NCBI RefSeq assembly: GCF_011046895.1
Contig: NZ_CP049249.1
Span: 1,133,501-1,197,500 of the forward strand
Length of the DNA: 64,000 bases
From: Rhizobium rhizoryzae
Lineage (GTDB): Bacteria > Pseudomonadota > Alphaproteobacteria > Rhizobiales > Rhizobiaceae
Reading direction: 5' to 3'
Notes under the pieces: generated by a model
What the model saw: the letters and a program-made list of their open reading frames with translations, nothing else
What the model was told of the DNA's origin: nothing
Database searches by the model: none
Position numbers and translations under genes: made by a program
Part shown: positions 17,760-27,281 of the stretch, one piece after another
How the letters are laid out: every line of letters starts with the position of its first letter
Numbering within the stretch: position 1 is the stretch's first letter

Positions 17760-19801
17760 CGCCATAGTCCCATGCGTTCTTCGATGGCCGTTATGCCGCG
17801 GGTATTACCTGCGTCGCGAACCACCTGATTGAGGGCGGTAAAGATTGCCTTCGACTGGCTGAGGTGGCCCAGATGGTAGTGAGACCATGCGCGCATCTGC
17901 GTCATGCCAACCGCTTCAGGAGCAAGCTGCAGACGCATATCGAGATTTGCGATCACCTCGGCGTAGCGCTTCTGATCGAAGGCTATGCGCGCCTTTTGCC
18001 ACAGCAGTTCGGACCGCAATTCGCGCTCGCGTGCCGGGGAGAAACCACCCCGCAGCAACAGTGTCTCGGCATCGGCAGTCAGTCTTGCCCGCAACAAGGT
18101 CAGGCCGAGACCATACAGCGCATCATCGCCTTTACCGCCACCGCCGCGCACCGCTGTTTCGAAGGCAGAGCGAGCCTCGGAAATCCGGTTGAGTGAGAGG
18201 CTGCACCAGCCACGGATCAGTTCGGCATTCGCATCGAGCCGCCCGGAAGCCGCCTTCTTCGAAAGATCGGCGAGGCAGTCTCCATATCGACGGGCCTTGA
18301 AGCTTGCGAGATATTGCGGCTGTCCCTGTTCGGATGGAGTGGCAACGGTCTGCCCTTTCTGGCCTGTGGGTGCCCGTGCGGTCTTCAGATCCGCGAAGAC
18401 CTCACGATAGTCGCCACCAAACCGCGCCTCGAGGTCACCATAGGTCGCTTTGTCCTTTCGTCGAAGGCTGGCAAGCAACTGACCCTTCAAGGCGGCTGCT
18501 GACGGTTTCCACTCGAAAGACTTGCGGAACCAGGCCTGAGCGGATTCGAACTGCAGCCCGTTATAGGCATACCAGCCGAGAAGCTCCGCATGCTCCGGCG
18601 ATTGGGCGGCCTGGATTGCATTCGCGAAGGCGTCGACAGCCTTGGAATCGGGTTTCTTTTCGCTTTTTTCCATGAAAGCCACAGCAAGCGCGGCCAGGAA
18701 GCTTTCCCAATCCTGCGATGCGAGCGCGAGATTGTCGCTGACCACCTGGAAGGCTTCCGCTCTTTTTTCGTCTTGCAAAAGTGTAAGGCTCAGGCCTTTC
18801 AAGGCTTCGGAAGAGGGGGCGGATAGAAGCGCACGTCGGAACCAGGTTTCGGCTTCCTTGCGCTGCGCGACCTTGAGATAGTACCAGCCAAGAAGGAGCT
18901 GGTCCTTGCTGCCCGTCTTCTCATCTGCGGAACGCCGCAGGGCAACCAGCATTGCAGGCAGTGGCTCAGTCGCACCTTCGATACCGGCCACATAATCGGC
19001 CAGCTCGCGGCGCATGAGATCGAGATCCAGGATCTTGCTTCGTGCTGCTACCGTGGGCGAGCCGGACAGCTGACGAATGACCTGACGCAGTTCTGCCGCC
19101 GGAAAGTCACGAGCCGCCTTTTGCAACGTGGTGATCAGCACATCATCGCTCAGACGCTGTTCTCCTTCGCGAAAAAGGATGCCCTGATAAATGAGGCTTG
19201 CCTGATCCAGCATGCCGTTTTGGCTATAGGCATCCACCAGCATCCAGAGCAGGTCGGCTTCCGGCTCGCTTTTTGGATCAAGGTCGTGACCGGCTGCGAT
19301 CACGGCAGCCCAGTCTTCGGCCTTCGTTGCCCGTACCATCTCGAAGCGTTGTTTGCGCCGGTTGAGCTTCTGCTGGAAATCGGAGGATGGCTCCCAGCCT
19401 GTATTCTCGCTGGCGAGGCGGCTAATTTCGTTATCAATGCCAACGTAATCGTCTTTTTCATAAAGCCGCCAAAGAACGGTTTCATCGACCTTTCTCTCCT
19501 CCACAGGCTGGAAGAGATCACCCGGCACCGCGAAATCCGGATATTTGATACTGATGCGACGGATCTCGCGATCCACGCGCTCTTTCTGGCCCTGCTGCGC
19601 ATAGTAATAGAGTGCCGCCAGCTCGACCGGGTCCGGCGAAGCCTTCGGCTTCGGCAATTGCGGCTTTCCGGCGATCGCGTTCGGCATGGGCTGCACCTGT
19701 TCGGCAGGCAGAAGGCTCGAGGCGCTGCTTGCGTGGAAGCTGCCGGTCAGAATGAGAACTGTGCAAGTTGCGGACCTGAGCAGAGTGAGCCTGTTGTTCA
19801 T
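17756..19801 (-). CDS. bcsK: TPR-repeat cellulose-export scaffold, BcsK/BcsC-like
   Basis: A 681-residue periplasmic protein with a signal peptide (about residues 1-27) and many degenerate tetratricopeptide repeats, for example AETWFRRALLSAPSSEALKGLSLTLL, LLGWYAYNGLQFESAQAWFRKSFEWKPSAAALKG and LDANAELIRGWCSLSLNRISEARSAF. It corresponds by position and architecture to the TPR part of BcsC, but no C-terminal outer-membrane barrel is present, as in the BcsK proteins of alphaproteobacteria. It probably scaffolds the secretion complex with BcsB. The ATG overlaps the bcsB stop by ATGA. The symbol bcsK rests on context and the missing barrel. Confidence 0.82.
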   Translation of the reverse strand: MNNRLTLLRSATCTVLILTGSFHASSASSLLPAEQVQPMPNAIAGKPQLPKPKASPDPVELAALYYYAQQGQKERVDREIRRISIKYPDFAVPGDLFQPVEERKVDETVLWRLYEKDDYVGIDNEISRLASENTGWEPSSDFQQKLNRRKQRFEMVRATKAEDWAAVIAAGHDLDPKSEPEADLLWMLVDAYSQNGMLDQASLIYQGILFREGEQRLSDDVLITTLQKAARDFPAAELRQVIRQLSGSPTVAARSKILDLDLMRRELADYVAGIEGATEPLPAMLVALRRSADEKTGSKDQLLLGWYYLKVAQRKEAETWFRRALLSAPSSEALKGLSLTLLQDEKRAEAFQVVSDNLALASQDWESFLAALAVAFMEKSEKKPDSKAVDAFANAIQAAQSPEHAELLGWYAYNGLQFESAQAWFRKSFEWKPSAAALKGQLLASLRRKDKATYGDLEARFGGDYREVFADLKTARAPTGQKGQTVATPSEQGQPQYLASFKARRYGDCLADLSKKAASGRLDANAELIRGWCSLSLNRISEARSAFETAVRGGGGKGDDALYGLGLTLLRARLTADAETLLLRGGFSPARERELRSELLWQKARIAFDQKRYAEVIANLDMRLQLAPEAVGMTQMRAWSHYHLGHLSQSKAIFTALNQVVRDAGNTRGITAIEERMGLWR

Positions 19802-22080
19802 TCGACGGTCCTCACACCCTTGCGTGGAACGATATAGCCAAGCCATAGACCGATCAGGCTGACGAGAATGACGACGGCGAAGGCATAGAGGGCAATGTGG
19901 TCTGATAGCCAGGCGGCCGCCAGTCGGCGCAGATTTGCAAAGCTCTTATCCGCGAGCGGATAGAAACTGTAGGCGGCTGCAGATGTAGAGATGACCTCGC
20001 CCGTAGACCGCAGAACCGTGGCAGACCCTCCGTTCAATTTCGACCATGCCGCAGGATCGGTCAGGTAATCGATAGCCTTGGATAACTCTGCATCGGTTGC
20101 AGCGCTGACGGTCGTTACGACAGAGTTTCCTGTTTCACTCTGGACCTGCGAAAGCGTTGCGAGCACTTCGGAGTTCCTGATGGGTGCCGGATCACTCTCC
20201 GCTTCGCGATATTGAAGCCACCGGCCGACGACATTGATTGTGCGTTGAAAGCCGATAATCAGATTTTCGGAGATACCCGGTTCATTCCGATCCTGAGATG
20301 TGCGGGCCTGAAACGCATCCAGCAGAGCGCGTGGATCGGAGGGTTCAGCGACTGTGCTTCCATGACCGAAGACCGATGCGGTTGTCAGACCATCCAGTGA
20401 AGGTGCCGCCAGCCGCGCGGATTTGACCAGGCTCTGTCCTTGAGCCGTAGCGATGATCAATCGATTGCGGTCTGGAATTGCGCTGCGGGCTTCCTGATCC
20501 GAGACGAGGTTCGCTGCCAAGGGCTGGCCGGCACTGACCGCCAATCGTGATAGCAGCGTTGCTGCGGCACCCAGCTGAACACTGGACGGTGCCGAAACCA
20601 CGAGATCGAGCGTTTCAGTGCGACTGAAGGGATAGGCGCGTCCCGCAAAAGCCGCCAGATCCGGCACGCGGCCTGCACGCGCCAAGGCTGGCACCGAAAT
20701 GCTGGTTTCTTCCAGAAGCAGGAATCTCGGCTTGCTTTCGTCACGGGCGGCAGGGTCGCAGACTTTGTCTTCTTCCTTGGGAAGTTCTGCCAGAATATCT
20801 ACCGTGTTGATGCCCGGACGAAAGGCCCTAAGCGGAATATCGAGGGTCTTGTCCTTCAGGATCGTGCCGTTCGGATCGATCAGGCCATGGCTCGTTACCG
20901 CCTTCTCGTTGACGCGGACGACAAGCTGCGCGCCGGGCGCCAATTTCGGTGCGGTTGCCGCATTGAGCTTCAGGGTCATCGCGCCATAATCGCCGGGGTA
21001 AAAGTCGGCGGGCATGACGGTCTGGAAACTGGTGCGGAAAAGGCGCCCGGCAAATGGTTCTGCGCGATAAGCGAGGTCAGACAGTCGATACGTGCCTGGC
21101 TGATCGGCATTCAGCACACCCATTTCTGCAGGCAGGCGGCGACTGTTCAGAACCAGTTTCAAGGGGCCATTTAAGGCTTGGAGCAGTGCGGCGTTGATGG
21201 CCTGCTCGCCGGCCCCGCGGATGATCATCTGCACACGACCGGCTCCGGACGGCCGGATAGACACGCCAGCCGGTGCCGTAGCCAGTAGACGCTTGCCTTC
21301 CTCGCTTTGCCAGCTCGAATTGACATCGCCGACTATGAGATCAATGCCAGGCTCATCTTTCGTCGCGGTTGTGAATTCGACCGAGAGGTCCTTGCGCCCG
21401 AGCAGGAGAGCGATTGTCTGGATGGCATCAAGCGAATGCCGGGCGCCGGCCTTGGTATCGCCAGCCGTCAGCACCCTCACTTGGGTCCGGCGGTCGGCAT
21501 TGCGGCCGACGGATATCAGCGCCGCAGCCGGATCCTGAGCGCGGCTCGCGGCAGTCTGGAAGCCGCTGTTCGAAACGTCGATCTGCGTCCATAGCTCGTA
21601 GGTCGCATCAATGGAACAATCGACCCGATGATGCTGCTGCGCGGCAAGGGTGACGGTGTTCCAACCGGGTTTCAGAGCAGTTGTCTCCGCCTTCACATCC
21701 ATGATCCCCGGGCCTTGCGGGGAGCGGATCGGAAATTGTTGACCGGCATGACCATTGAAGGAAACGCGCAGGGTCGCGTCCTCCGGCCGAACCGAGACGG
21801 CGTTGGTATAGGTCAGTCGAAGGCTGCCACCTGCCTGCGCTTGCTCCGACGTCAGGAAGAACGACAGATATCTGACATCCCGTTCACCCTGAAGCCGACT
21901 TTCAAACGAGGATTCCAGAAATGGTATCAGCCCTGTGGGATTGGACTGCACTCCTGGCGTGCCTGAATTGTTGTTGATGAGATCCGGTTTCGTAGGCGAG
22001 GGCAGCAAGGAGGGGGCCGCCTCGCTTCCGGAGGCGATGCTGAAAAACGCGATTGCAATGAAGCTGGAAAGCTTACGCAT
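19798..22080 (-). CDS. bcsB: Cellulose synthase regulatory subunit B
   Basis: BcsB (760 residues) is the periplasmic carbohydrate-binding partner of BcsA, anchored by a C-terminal helix that is required for catalysis. There is a signal peptide (residues 1-22), two repeats of carbohydrate-binding and flavodoxin-like domains (RYLSFFLTSEQAQAGGSL, then FQTVMPADFYPGDYGAMTLKLN), and a single membrane helix near residues 733-752. It overlaps bcsA by 8 bases. Length and layout are normal for the family. Confidence 0.95.
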   Translation of the reverse strand: MRKLSSFIAIAFFSIASGSEAAPSLLPSPTKPDLINNNSGTPGVQSNPTGLIPFLESSFESRLQGERDVRYLSFFLTSEQAQAGGSLRLTYTNAVSVRPEDATLRVSFNGHAGQQFPIRSPQGPGIMDVKAETTALKPGWNTVTLAAQQHHRVDCSIDATYELWTQIDVSNSGFQTAASRAQDPAAALISVGRNADRRTQVRVLTAGDTKAGARHSLDAIQTIALLLGRKDLSVEFTTATKDEPGIDLIVGDVNSSWQSEEGKRLLATAPAGVSIRPSGAGRVQMIIRGAGEQAINAALLQALNGPLKLVLNSRRLPAEMGVLNADQPGTYRLSDLAYRAEPFAGRLFRTSFQTVMPADFYPGDYGAMTLKLNAATAPKLAPGAQLVVRVNEKAVTSHGLIDPNGTILKDKTLDIPLRAFRPGINTVDILAELPKEEDKVCDPAARDESKPRFLLLEETSISVPALARAGRVPDLAAFAGRAYPFSRTETLDLVVSAPSSVQLGAAATLLSRLAVSAGQPLAANLVSDQEARSAIPDRNRLIIATAQGQSLVKSARLAAPSLDGLTTASVFGHGSTVAEPSDPRALLDAFQARTSQDRNEPGISENLIIGFQRTINVVGRWLQYREAESDPAPIRNSEVLATLSQVQSETGNSVVTTVSAATDAELSKAIDYLTDPAAWSKLNGGSATVLRSTGEVISTSAAAYSFYPLADKSFANLRRLAAAWLSDHIALYAFAVVILVSLIGLWLGYIVPRKGVRTVE

Positions 22081-24364
22081 AGCTCGCCTCCTTTACTGAA
22101 ACTGCGTCGAAGCCCGCGTGCGGTCCGCTCCGGGAGCGGTTGTTCGCTGGAGCAAGAAGCAATTCAGCATCTGGATGAGAGGTCTGCTGCGTCTCTTTCA
22201 CGAGGCCGAGAGCATAGATGAGGGCGCGCATGCACTCCCGCACAGACCAGAGAGAAAAGCGGAGTGTTCCGATAAAAAAGCCGATTGGCTTCTGACGCAG
22301 ATTGATCCGGTCCTGCAGGAACGACTGTTCGGAATACATGATTTCGGCAATCAGACTGAACGTATCCGGATCGCGCTGGACGAAGGCAAAGCCGAAGCTT
22401 CCATCCAGGCCGCTTCGTGCGACCCGGCAGACGATATCCTTGCGCAACGCCTTTCCGTTGCGGCGAAGCTCAAGGCTGCAAACCTCGCCTTCGCCAACTG
22501 CCTTCGCAGGATTATCGATGAACTCTACCGCAACGCCGCCGCTGGAAACATTGGTCAGGATGACGGTGTGCACAACGCTGCCCATGTGAAGAAGCGCATG
22601 CCGGCGGACACTAAGACGCTGATTACGCCGCCGCTCGCGCCGCTCCGCGACGACACCGAGGGCTGCGCCTGCCAGACCCATGTTGATAAGATTCCAGCCG
22701 ATGACGATCAGCAGGAGTTCCGACGGCATAGGCTCGCTCAGGTAGCGCCAGATTGCGTAGCCTGATGCGGCAGCCAGTAGCAGGAAGATGGCAAAGTAGG
22801 GCAAAGCGATCGGTGAAAGCTTGCTTGTTTCAAGCGTCTGACCTTTGGCCGTCACGTTAAAAGTCGGTTTGCGGGGATTGCGAACGACGCTGAAGATGGC
22901 GCCAAGCAGCATCACTGCCTGAACATATTCGTAAAGTTCCGACACCCAAGGCCAGCGGACTTTGCCGAACAGGTAATTCTGCATTGCAAAGGAGGAGATC
23001 AGATAGGTGAGTGTGTAGCAGACGAATTCAACGATATTCGCCTGGAAGATCTGAAGCGAGAAGAAGATGTAGAGAAGCGGTGCGACCATGAAGGTCAGCC
23101 GCGTCAGCGGGAACAGCCAGAACAAGTTGGTACCAGCGTAGCACACGCGCTGTGCAAAGGTGAGACCGCGCTGGAGGAAAGGGCGGTTCAGGATCAGGAT
23201 CTGCAGCATGCCTTGACCCCAGCGCACGCGCTGCCCGATGAAGGAAACAAGAGTTTCCGGCTGCAGGCCCGCAATCAGGGGCTTGTCGACGTAGACACTG
23301 TGCCATCCGCGGCAGTGAAGCGCGAGCGCACTTTCGCAGTCTTCCGTGATGGATTGGCCCTGAAAGCCGTTGGTTTCCTCAAGAGCTGCGCGACGAAGAA
23401 CGGCTGCGGAGCCACAAAAGAAGGAGGCATTCCATTTGTCGAGGCCGCGCTGGACGATGGAGTAGAACATCTCGTTTTCCGACGGCATCTGTCGGAACGT
23501 GTCGAGGTTCTTTTCCAGCGGGTCGGGGTTGAGGAAAAAATGCGGCGTCTGGACAAGGAACAGGCGGTCATCGGCTGCGAAATAACCCACGGTCTCGCTG
23601 AGGAATTCGCGAACCGGCGCGTGGTCGGCATCGAAGACAACCACAAGGTCGCCGCTCGAAATTTTCAGTCCGGCATTGAGATTGCCAGCTTTGGCATGCG
23701 TGTTTTCCGCGCGGGCATGGTAGCGAACTCCCAGGGCGGCACACAGCGACTGTAGTTCCTCCCGCCGACGCTGTGCCGAATGAGCGACAACCGGATCCCT
23801 GTGTCCGCATTTTGCATCGGTGCCGCCGTCATCCAGCAGATAGACCGTCAATTTATTCGCGGGATAGTTCATGTTTTTTGCTGCTGCCAGCGTCAGCGCA
23901 AGCAAGTCCGGTGCTTCGTTATAGGAGGGCACGAAGACATCGACCGTTGGCAGGTCGGCCGCAGCCTGCGTACCCGGTGCGGCTCGCTTCAGCGGATCGG
24001 CTACGATGAAGAAGTTGATGGCCAGCATGACTAGGCAGTACATTTCGGCAATGTAAAGCAAAAGGCCTGGAATGAAATTCAGCAGATCCGATGAATCGGG
24101 CAGTGTATCCGTCGTACGCCAATAGGCATAACGCAACGCGATAACACCTGCATACACGAAGGTCATCAGACGAAGGGTCTTGTTCTCCGGCCGCTGCATG
24201 GACAAAAGCATGAGACCGAGGATCGTGAGGCTCAACACGAGTTGAGCCTGAAGGCTCATAGGGAGCCAGAGTAGGAATAGACTGCTTGTGCCTGCAATGA
24301 TTGCAAGCAGAGAGACGTACTTCATGACGCCATCAACCCCATTTGTCACCGCCCGGGCGCTCAT
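22073..24364 (-). CDS. bcsA: Cellulose synthase catalytic subunit with PilZ domain
   Basis: BcsA (763 residues) polymerises UDP-glucose into beta-1,4-glucan and threads it through the membrane. The GT2 motifs are complete: DDGG at 178-181, the D245-A-D247 pair, TED at 340-342 and QRVRW at 378-382. About eight membrane helices flank the GT domain. The C-terminal PilZ domain has both c-di-GMP elements, RLSVR (583-587) and NVSSGG (605-610), so activity should depend on c-di-GMP. The ATG at 24364 is preferred to a TTG two codons upstream. It is the first gene of the bcsA-bcsB-bcsK-bcsN operon. Confidence 0.97.
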   Translation of the reverse strand: MSARAVTNGVDGVMKYVSLLAIIAGTSSLFLLWLPMSLQAQLVLSLTILGLMLLSMQRPENKTLRLMTFVYAGVIALRYAYWRTTDTLPDSSDLLNFIPGLLLYIAEMYCLVMLAINFFIVADPLKRAAPGTQAAADLPTVDVFVPSYNEAPDLLALTLAAAKNMNYPANKLTVYLLDDGGTDAKCGHRDPVVAHSAQRRREELQSLCAALGVRYHARAENTHAKAGNLNAGLKISSGDLVVVFDADHAPVREFLSETVGYFAADDRLFLVQTPHFFLNPDPLEKNLDTFRQMPSENEMFYSIVQRGLDKWNASFFCGSAAVLRRAALEETNGFQGQSITEDCESALALHCRGWHSVYVDKPLIAGLQPETLVSFIGQRVRWGQGMLQILILNRPFLQRGLTFAQRVCYAGTNLFWLFPLTRLTFMVAPLLYIFFSLQIFQANIVEFVCYTLTYLISSFAMQNYLFGKVRWPWVSELYEYVQAVMLLGAIFSVVRNPRKPTFNVTAKGQTLETSKLSPIALPYFAIFLLLAAASGYAIWRYLSEPMPSELLLIVIGWNLINMGLAGAALGVVAERRERRRNQRLSVRRHALLHMGSVVHTVILTNVSSGGVAVEFIDNPAKAVGEGEVCSLELRRNGKALRKDIVCRVARSGLDGSFGFAFVQRDPDTFSLIAEIMYSEQSFLQDRINLRQKPIGFFIGTLRFSLWSVRECMRALIYALGLVKETQQTSHPDAELLLAPANNRSRSGPHAGFDAVSVKEASYA

Positions 24365-24370
24365 TGCCAA

Positions 24371-24670
24371 GGGTCCCGTTTCGAGACATCTCGAGGTCTA
24401 GGGTTGAGATGTTAGCAAAATGCTAATGGTTGCGAGGACCGGAACAGGCATTTTGCTGACAAAAGCAGAGTTCGTGTATCTGGATAACTCATTGAAATTA
24501 TATCGTAAAAAATCAAAATCTGCACAAGGTGACTGATTTTGTTGAATCAGTGTCGTCTAATTCAAATTCGCCATCAGTGTTAAGAAATCCTTAAAGGCAG
24601 GGCATTTTGCTCGTCCGGAACAATTAAGCAGCCTCGTCCGTTGATTGACCAGCAACAATGGAGGCCAGAC
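24371..24670. other. AT-rich regulatory region upstream of bcsA
   Basis: About 300 bases with no gene between bcsA (minus) and a small plus-strand ORF. It is clearly richer in A/T than the flanks and holds three copies of a GCATTTTGC motif (listed separately). The promoter of the bcs operon must lie here, but no confident -35/-10 pair could be assigned. Confidence 0.6.
24412..24610. repeat. Three copies of GCATTTTGC in front of bcsA
   Basis: GCATTTTGC occurs at 24448-24456 and 24602-24610 and, on the other strand, at 24415-24423. The first copy is embedded in the perfect palindrome TTAGCAAAATGCTAA (24412-24426). The two plus-strand copies share GGCATTTTGCT. A 9-base word is not expected three times in 200 bases, so this may be a binding site array for an unknown regulator of bcs expression. 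Confidence 0.55.
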
Positions 24671-24832
24671 ATGGACAAGTCTTCTTCACCCGCCGCCCGC
24701 GAAGCGGCGAAAGAACGCAACGCCAAGGAAGAGGATCACGGCGTGATTTCTGCCGGAAACGATGCTCACCAGCGCGAAAATGCGAGCGAGCCGAAAGTGG
24801 AAGAAGTTCGCGGGTCCCGACAAGAAAAGTGA
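24671..24832 (+). CDS. Small hydrophilic hypothetical protein
   Basis: A possible 53-residue protein beginning MDKSSSPAAREAAKERNAK. It is very rich in charged and polar residues, has no membrane segment and is probably disordered. GGAGG lies 6 bases before the ATG, which supports translation. No family was recognised. It stands alone between the bcs promoter region and the HD-GYP gene. Confidence 0.5.
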   Translation: MDKSSSPAAREAAKERNAKEEDHGVISAGNDAHQRENASEPKVEEVRGSRQEK

Positions 24833-25119
24833 TGAACGACTCTGGATGGTGCTCCAAACATGCGCCATCCTCATCCGGGAACATCCAAGTTTCATGCTTG
24901 CCAAATTTGGCTGGGTAAATGCTCGGTAATAACAGCTTTGTAACGGCTGAAATCTCATCTTCGAAGCAGGCAATATCCGTCAGGAAGTTGCATGCTTCTA
25001 TTCATTCTTTATTAGGCAGCCGTCTGTCTACTGTCCCGCAGGAGTAATCGAACAAGCTCTCGGGATTGACGAGGCCGAACCCGGCGAATTGGGGGACCTC
25101 GAACGATAAACGGCGGAAC

Positions 25120-26187
25120 ATGCGCATCTTTTTGATTGACGATAGCCGCTCCATGATCGCGGCAATGCAGCAAGCGATTGCTTCTTTGGATAATGTCGAA
25201 GTCATCGCATTTCTAGAGCCAGTGAAAGCTCTGGGTAGTCTTGCAGAAGAAAAGCCAGATCTCATTCTGGTGGATTACTCAATGCCGGGCATGAGTGGTA
25301 TCGACGTCATTCGGCAAGTTCGAGCGACGCCGGAAACCGCGTCGGTTCCTGTCATCATGGTAACATCGAATACCGAAACAGGCCTCAAGATGGCTGCGAT
25401 GGAGGCGGGGGCGACCGAGTTCCTCAGCAAGCCGTTCGACCAATCCGAATTGAAGATCCGCGTATCCAATCTCCTGAGTATTCGGGCCGAGCAGCGCAAA
25501 CTGGCTCTTCAGGCGCAAGAACTCCAACGCAAGTTCGAAGAGGCCATGGCGCGCGTGGAGCGTCGGGAGGAAGAGATCATCTGGCGTCTTTCTCGCGCCA
25601 TTGGCTGTCGAGACGGCGAAACGGGACAGCATCTGGACCGCGTGGCGGTGATTGCGCGCATGATTGCCGAAGAGCTCGGCTTTGATGAAAGACAGGCTAG
25701 AGAAATCTTCCTTGCTTCTCCTCTGCATGATGTCGGCAAACTGGCTGTGAAGGATGCAATTCTCCTCAAGCCGGGCCGTCTTACTCCGGACGAGTTTACC
25801 GAAATGAAGAAGCACACAGAATACGGTCAGGAGATTCTGAAGAATAGTTCCAGCGATCTGATCAGGACAGCAGAGCGCATTGCCGCGAGCCACCATGAAA
25901 AATGGGACGGCACAGGCTATCCGCGCGGGCTTAAAGGTACCGAAATTCCGATCGAGGCAAGGATTGTCGCCGTTGCGGATGTCTTTGATGCGCTTTGTTC
26001 GGAACGGCCCTACAAGCAGGCCTGGCCCCTGCAGAAGGCGCTTCAGGAGATCATGAACAACAGCGGCAAGCATTTTGATCCCTCTTGCGTAGCGGCTTTT
26101 GCGCGGCGCTGGGCACAGATCCGTGAGCTGTTTCAGCAGGGGGAAGAAGGCTCATATGACGAGACGAAGACGGCCAGGATCGCCTGA
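25120..26187 (+). CDS. Response regulator with HD-GYP c-di-GMP phosphodiesterase domain
   Basis: A 355-residue two-domain protein. The receiver domain has D7/D8 and phospho-acceptor D52 (ILVDYSMPGMSG). A coiled linker (about 125-165) leads to the HD-GYP domain with LHDVGKLAV, HHEKWDGTGYPRGLKG and VADVFDAL, so all metal and GYP residues are present. Such proteins hydrolyse c-di-GMP when phosphorylated. No cognate histidine kinase is adjacent. It lies about 760 bases from the divergent bcsA gene, so lowering the c-di-GMP that activates BcsA is a reasonable guess. ATG 25120 is chosen because translation from 25066 would add an unrelated extension. The RBS is weak. Confidence 0.93.
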   Translation: MRIFLIDDSRSMIAAMQQAIASLDNVEVIAFLEPVKALGSLAEEKPDLILVDYSMPGMSGIDVIRQVRATPETASVPVIMVTSNTETGLKMAAMEAGATEFLSKPFDQSELKIRVSNLLSIRAEQRKLALQAQELQRKFEEAMARVERREEEIIWRLSRAIGCRDGETGQHLDRVAVIARMIAEELGFDERQAREIFLASPLHDVGKLAVKDAILLKPGRLTPDEFTEMKKHTEYGQEILKNSSSDLIRTAERIAASHHEKWDGTGYPRGLKGTEIPIEARIVAVADVFDALCSERPYKQAWPLQKALQEIMNNSGKHFDPSCVAAFARRWAQIRELFQQGEEGSYDETKTARIA

Positions 26188-26210
26188 CCGACTTGTCCGT
26201 AATCATGAAG

Positions 26211-27206
26211 CTATCGAGTGACGTCCACGACAACGCGGCCTTGGATGCGTCCCGACACGATCTCCTGCGCCAATTGCGACAGTGCCGACATAGGTTCGAT
26301 CCTTGTCATTTTGACCAGATGCGTGCGATCAAGGTGGTCTGCCAAGGTCTTCCAGGCTCGCGCACGCTTTGGCATGGCCGTCATCACGGAATCGATACCG
26401 ATCAAGGTAACAGCGCGCAGAATATGCGGCATCACGGTTGCCGGAAGGTCTGCACCTCCAGCCAGACCACAGGCGGCGACCGCTCCACCGTAGACAGTTT
26501 GTGCGAGGATGTTTGCCAGGGTGACAGAACCGACGGCATCGACCGCGCCACTCCAGCGTTCCTTCTGTAATGCGCCACCTTTTTCACTCAGCGTTGCGCG
26601 ATCAATGATCTGGCTCGCACCAAGATATCGCAGATAGTCATGCGTTTCCGGCCTGCCGGTCGAAGCCGTTACGTTGTATCCTTTGGCAGCGAGAAGACTG
26701 ATTGCTACCGAACCGACACCGCCCGCAGCCCCCGTCACCAGAACCTCGCCTTGGCCGGGACTGATCATACCCCAATCTTCGAGCGCATTGACGCAGAGTG
26801 CCGCAGTGTATCCAGCCGTGCCGATGGCCATCGCCTCTTCAAAGCTGAAGGCGTCTGGAAGCGGCATCAGCCATTCGGGTTTCAGGCGTTGGTATCGCGT
26901 ATAGCCACCGGATTCCGTTTCGCTCAGTCCCCAGCCGTTCACAATAACCTTGTCGCCCGCTTTCCATGCAGGGGAGCGCGACTCAACGACCGTGCCCGCC
27001 AGATCGAGACCTGCAATGAGCGGCGTGCGACGCGCGATGCGTCCTTTGCCTGTAATTGCGAGGCCGTCTTTGTAGTTGACGGTCGAACAGGCAATCTCGA
27101 CCAGAACGTCGTGATCCGGCAGGTCAGCCGTTGTGATCTCGCGAAATCCGGCTACCGGCTTTCCGTCTACCAGATCAATGACCATGGCGTTGAATCGATC
27201 AGTCAT
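26211..27206 (-). CDS. acuI: Acrylyl-CoA reductase / YhdH-family quinone oxidoreductase
   Basis: A 331-residue medium-chain reductase of the YhdH/AcuI branch, which reduces acrylyl-CoA to propionyl-CoA with NADPH and protects against acrylate. Diagnostic blocks are NYKDGLAITGKG, PLIAGLDLAGTV, GTAGYTAALCV, TGAAGGVGS and YGGAVAACGLAGG; no zinc ligands are present, as expected. AGGAGG lies just before the ATG at 27206. It lies 75 bases after the CUT1 ATPase gene and could be the last gene of that operon, though nothing in its function links it to pectin. Confidence 0.92.
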   Translation of the reverse strand: MTDRFNAMVIDLVDGKPVAGFREITTADLPDHDVLVEIACSTVNYKDGLAITGKGRIARRTPLIAGLDLAGTVVESRSPAWKAGDKVIVNGWGLSETESGGYTRYQRLKPEWLMPLPDAFSFEEAMAIGTAGYTAALCVNALEDWGMISPGQGEVLVTGAAGGVGSVAISLLAAKGYNVTASTGRPETHDYLRYLGASQIIDRATLSEKGGALQKERWSGAVDAVGSVTLANILAQTVYGGAVAACGLAGGADLPATVMPHILRAVTLIGIDSVMTAMPKRARAWKTLADHLDRTHLVKMTRIEPMSALSQLAQEIVSGRIQGRVVVDVTR

Positions 27207-27281
27207 CCTGTTTCCTCCTCGCATCGCTAAAGCAGACAATATGCAGAGAAGCAGTCGACTGACAAACGAAGCTTTCGCTCC

